Positions 5,355-7,710 of a stretch of DNA of 7,710 nt are shown here, piece by piece. Position numbers and translations under genes: made by a program. How positions within the stretch are numbered: position 1 is the stretch's first letter; the number at the start of each line of letters is the position of its first letter. This DNA is from Deltaproteobacteria bacterium (GTDB lineage: Bacteria > Desulfobacterota > DSM-4660 > Desulfatiglandales > Desulfatiglandaceae), in the NCBI GenBank assembly GCA_019307645.1, contig JAFDJF010000087.1:1-7710 (forward strand), written 5' to 3'. The notes below the pieces were generated by a model. The model was not told where the DNA came from. It did no database searches and worked only from the letters and a program-made list of their open reading frames with translations.

Positions 5355-6356
5355 TTAACTTCTCCCGAGAAACTGTTCTGCAATGTGCTGCGCTGTGAGG
5401 GGTGCGTTCCCTCCATATCTGTTGTTGATGATGACATTGATTTTAGTGCCGTGGTCCACGCCTTCCTGCAGGATTTTTACTGCTTCCTTCACCATCTGAT
5501 TGTTTAACATGCCGTCCACCAGGGCGGTAAAGGGATGTGCCCGGGCATAGGCATCCTCGTAACGCATACCCAGGGGCGTCATCAGCCTCACGATGCATTC
5601 TCTGCCTGCATTGAAGATCCTGCGGCCGGACAGGGCAAACTGACGTGACAGGGGGGGGAGCCAGGTCCAGTTTGATAGAACCTGGCCAAGGCCGTGTTTT
5701 TCAAATACGCTGAATACCGGGCCTGACAGGAACGTTTCAGTCCGGAGCTCAACATGATACCGGGTGTCTCCCGGGATATTAGTGAAAAAAGTGTCCAGGT
5801 CCGCTGCAAGGTCTTCCGCAGAACCTCGGTCCTGCTTGCGCTGGTACTCCTGCTCAAAAATGAGGCCGCCGAGCCACGGGTCGAGAAGGGCCCTGGCCGG
5901 TTCGTAGAACTGGCGGGTGAAGACCTCAGGATCCAGGTATTGTTCATTCTTGACATAGGCCCCTCCACGCCGCAGCTTTCTGGCAAAGACGGCCTGAGGT
6001 ACCTTGAGGATAAGTTTGTCCTCCTTTTTCAGATGCCGGCGATATTTGTTGAGAACGTGGAAGTTCTGAGTAGGATTCCCGTCTTTATCCGTCAGAGGTC
6101 GATAAAAGGTAAAGTCCAGTTCCAGAACACGGAAGTGCTGGAAATATTCTTCAACGCTTTCCACAGGTAGAACTTCTTCCACAAAGGCCTTTCCACCCAC
6201 GGATTTCCTGCGGCGGGTTATGCGGTCGGCATAACGGTTTTCTGAATAGATTTGCCCTAGCCAACCCGCATACCTGTCACTTGCAGTTCCCATAAATATA
6301 TTTGGATGCAGATCACGAAACTGGAAATCTCTAAGTTTGAAAGACGCTTCTTGCAT
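5355..6356 (-). CDS. DUF72 family protein
   Basis: A cytoplasmic-looking protein of 333 residues from the preferred ATG (complement 6354-6356), or 371 from a TTG at 6468-6470. Marks of DUF72 (the YecE family): an opening strand and loop IFMGTASDRYAGWLGQIYS soon after the start, the strand pair RVLELDFTFYRP, LILKVPQAVFA, the acidic LIFEQEYQRK, YHVELRTETF, SNWTWLPPL, and the closing VIINNRYGGNAPLTA. The fold is TIM-barrel-like and no firm biochemical role is known. It is longer than the usual 230-290 residues, with extra segments near RITRRRKSVGGK and LTDKDGNPTQ. I prefer the ATG because AGGA lies 8 bases before it and the added 38 residues look non-coding (rich in His, Cys, Asn, Trp). The reading is intact across a run of eight C on the coding strand (G at 5651-5658). 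It converges on fabH and diverges from the CoA-transferase. Family sure, function unknown. Confidence 0.85.
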   Translation of the reverse strand: MQEASFKLRDFQFRDLHPNIFMGTASDRYAGWLGQIYSENRYADRITRRRKSVGGKAFVEEVLPVESVEEYFQHFRVLELDFTFYRPLTDKDGNPTQNFHVLNKYRRHLKKEDKLILKVPQAVFARKLRRGGAYVKNEQYLDPEVFTRQFYEPARALLDPWLGGLIFEQEYQRKQDRGSAEDLAADLDTFFTNIPGDTRYHVELRTETFLSGPVFSVFEKHGLGQVLSNWTWLPPLSRQFALSGRRIFNAGRECIVRLMTPLGMRYEDAYARAHPFTALVDGMLNNQMVKEAVKILQEGVDHGTKINVIINNRYGGNAPLTAQHIAEQFLGRS

Positions 6357-6488
6357 GAGCAACATCCTGCGTTCTTTGGGGCCGAAATGGACATCGAGGT
6401 GCCAATTGAAATTTTCACACAACCGATGATGTTTGTAAAGTTTTGAATATCCGCCCAATCCTTCATGCAATAAATCCGAGTTGGCTAT

Positions 6489-6516
6489 TGCATAGATCCA
6501 ATGAGTGAGTCATAAT
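6489..6516 (+). promoter_or_regulatory. Weak candidate promoter for the CoA-transferase gene
   Basis: CATAAT (6511-6516) matches the -10 consensus at 5/6, but the best -35 in range, TTGCAT (6489-6494, 16 bases away), matches at only 3/6. A start near 6523 would leave about 41 bases before the ATG at 6564. It lies in the gap between two divergent genes, where a rightward promoter is expected. Position is plausible, sequence support weak. Confidence 0.28.
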
Positions 6517-6563
6517 ACAGAGGACATTGCGAAGTCGTACTCAAGGAAAACAGGAGGATAGAA

Positions 6564-7710
6564 ATGGTTCTCGCGCTGGAAGGTATTACAGTTGTTGAAC
6601 TGGCACAGCTCGCAGCTGCCCCCATGGCCGGCCGGATCCTTGCTGACCTGGGAGCGGAAGTGATCCATATTGAGCATCCCATAAGAGGTGACACCTGGCG
6701 AGGCATTATGGGCTCACAAGGCGGCGAATCGTCGGAAGTCAATTGGAACTGGGAGAACTACAGCCGTAACAAGAAAAGCATGACCGTTGATGTGTTCAAG
6801 GCGGGAGGGAAGAAAATCATTTACAAATTGGTGGAAAATGCAGATGTCTTCCTGACCAACATGAGACCCTTTGAGATGGAAAAGTTTGGCCTAGAATACG
6901 AAGACCTGAGTCAAGTGAATTCGAAGCTTATTTACGCCTGCCTGACCGGCTATGGTAAACATGGGCCTGAGAGAGATAAACCCGGTTACGATCATACCGC
7001 CTATTGGGCCAGGTCAGGAATCGCACATATGATGATGCCGAAGGATATACCGCCTGACTGCCGGTTAGGCGCTTTCGGGGACAACTTTGGTGGAATGGCT
7101 TTGGCTCTCGGGATATCTACGGCCCTGTTTGTACGCGAGAGGACCGGTTTGGGGCAGGAGGTGGATGTGTCTTTGTTCCACGCCGGGGTCTACCAGCTTT
7201 CCTTTCACATCGCACAGGCCCTTATTAATGGACAGGATCAGCAGCGGGTTGACAGAAAGGATATGCCCAATGCCCTCATGAATGCCTATCAGACAAAAGA
7301 AGGGAGATGGGTACTCCTTGCCATTCTGCAGCCGGACCGTTACTGGTCAGAACTTTGCCGGGCCATGGAGCGGGAAGACCTCGAACATGATCCCATGTTT
7401 GAAACATTCCAGAGTAGAATAGAAAACCACACGGCACTGCTTGGTGTTCTGGATGATGTTTTCCGGACCAAAACCCTGGAGGAGTGGAAGGTTTGCCTGG
7501 AAGGAATACCTTTTTCCGCTGTCCAAAATTTGCCTGAGGTTATTGCCGACCCGCAAGCCAGAGCAAATGATCTGTTTGTTCCCTTTGATCACCCTGCGCA
7601 CGGAAATATGCAGATGGTTTCAACCCCGATTAAGCTCAGCAAGACACCGGCAACCATAAGAAAACCTGCGCCGGAGTTTGGCGAGCACACGGAAGAAGTT
7701 CTTCTTAAGT
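6564..7710 (+). CDS. CaiB/BaiF (class III) CoA-transferase, C-terminus outside window
   Basis: Open from ATG 6564 to the right edge: 382 full codons and no stop. AGGAGG at 6552-6557, 6 bases upstream, fixes the start. Class III CoA-transferases move CoA between carboxylic acids through an enzyme-bound Asp anhydride; members are about 400 residues, so few should be missing. Family marks: LEGITVVELAQLAAAPMAGRILADLGAEVIHIE (5-37), NKKSMTVD (69-76), ADVFLTNMRP (93-102), LIYACLTGYGKHGP (122-135), YDHTAYWARSGI (142-153), and FGDNFGGMALALG (171-183), where D173 is the expected nucleophile. RTGLGQEVDVSLF (193-205) is the usual strand after it. The YDHTAYWARSG segment recalls 2-hydroxyacyl-CoA and related acyl transferases of anaerobes rather than formyl-CoA transferase, but the substrate cannot be told. 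Such genes usually sit with acyl-CoA dehydrogenases, hydratases or ligases, which may follow beyond the edge. The subfamily is uncertain. Confidence 0.92.
   Translation, partial: MVLALEGITVVELAQLAAAPMAGRILADLGAEVIHIEHPIRGDTWRGIMGSQGGESSEVNWNWENYSRNKKSMTVDVFKAGGKKIIYKLVENADVFLTNMRPFEMEKFGLEYEDLSQVNSKLIYACLTGYGKHGPERDKPGYDHTAYWARSGIAHMMMPKDIPPDCRLGAFGDNFGGMALALGISTALFVRERTGLGQEVDVSLFHAGVYQLSFHIAQALINGQDQQRVDRKDMPNALMNAYQTKEGRWVLLAILQPDRYWSELCRAMEREDLEHDPMFETFQSRIENHTALLGVLDDVFRTKTLEEWKVCLEGIPFSAVQNLPEVIADPQARANDLFVPFDHPAHGNMQMVSTPIKLSKTPATIRKPAPEFGEHTEEVLLK

Noticed and set aside
5024..5437. Minus-strand 137-residue reading frame opposite fabH
   Set aside because: Antisense of the FabH active-site region (His and Asn motifs), low-complexity Pro/Arg/Ser-rich composition.
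5754..6170. Plus-strand 138-residue reading frame opposite the DUF72 gene
   Set aside because: It is the antisense of a well-supported DUF72 gene and shows no family motif of its own.
6389..6408. Minus-strand TTGGCAC resembling a sigma-54 -24 element upstream of the DUF72 gene
   Set aside because: At the required spacing there is TC instead of the GC of the -12 element, so the GG-N10-GC rule fails.
6464..6466. ATG at complement 6466 as start of the DUF72 gene
   Set aside because: It is in a different frame (69-residue product) and does not lead into the DUF72 sequence without a frameshift, for which there is no evidence.

Overview
The window looks like a bacterial chromosome segment, most likely from a Gram-negative of the Desulfobacterota (former Deltaproteobacteria) type. 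This rests on gene content only: a PilY1-type pilus protein, an NtrC-type sigma-54 activator, a stand-alone FabH, a long DUF72 protein of a type I associate with that group, and a class III CoA-transferase. No rRNA, tRNA or marker gene is present, so the assignment is tentative. No RNA gene, CRISPR array, insertion sequence or phage gene was seen.

Left part (1-2522). The window opens inside the last part of a PilY1-like type IV pilus tip or adhesin gene, reading right and ending at 434. A small unrecognised protein (516-968, 150 aa) follows on the same strand and has the alternating strand/helix look of a receiver-like fold without the phosphoacceptor aspartate. A complete NtrC-family response regulator (1110-2522) comes next behind its own candidate sigma-70 promoter. 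No histidine kinase is in view. If the three genes belong together, this is the end of a pilus locus with a regulator attached, but that is inference.

Middle (2523-5346). A gene-free stretch of about 400 bases holds a short tandem repeat and, at its right end, a candidate promoter whose -10 is covered by an AAGAAC-N8-GTTCTT dyad. It leads into a 434-residue membrane protein with two complete CDP-alcohol phosphatidyltransferase motifs: a PgsA-like front half and a PssA-like back half. This is the most unusual protein in the window. Next is a near-consensus sigma-70 promoter (TTGACA-N17-TATAGT), a leader in which a 14-bp unit carrying the ribosome-binding site is exactly duplicated, and fabH (4354-5346) with an intact Cys-His-Asn triad. 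Both proteins act in lipid synthesis (chain initiation, head-group attachment).

Right part (5347-7710). A DUF72 protein reads left and converges on fabH with only 8 bases between stop codons. Divergent from it, a CaiB/BaiF (class III) CoA-transferase begins at 6564 behind a strong AGGAGG and runs off the right edge with 382 codons visible.

No complete undescribed system is evident. The items that most deserve a second look are the double-headed phospholipid synthase, the duplicated ribosome-binding-site leader of fabH, the small receiver-like protein beside pilY1, and a calcium-loop-like motif in the PilY1 tail.
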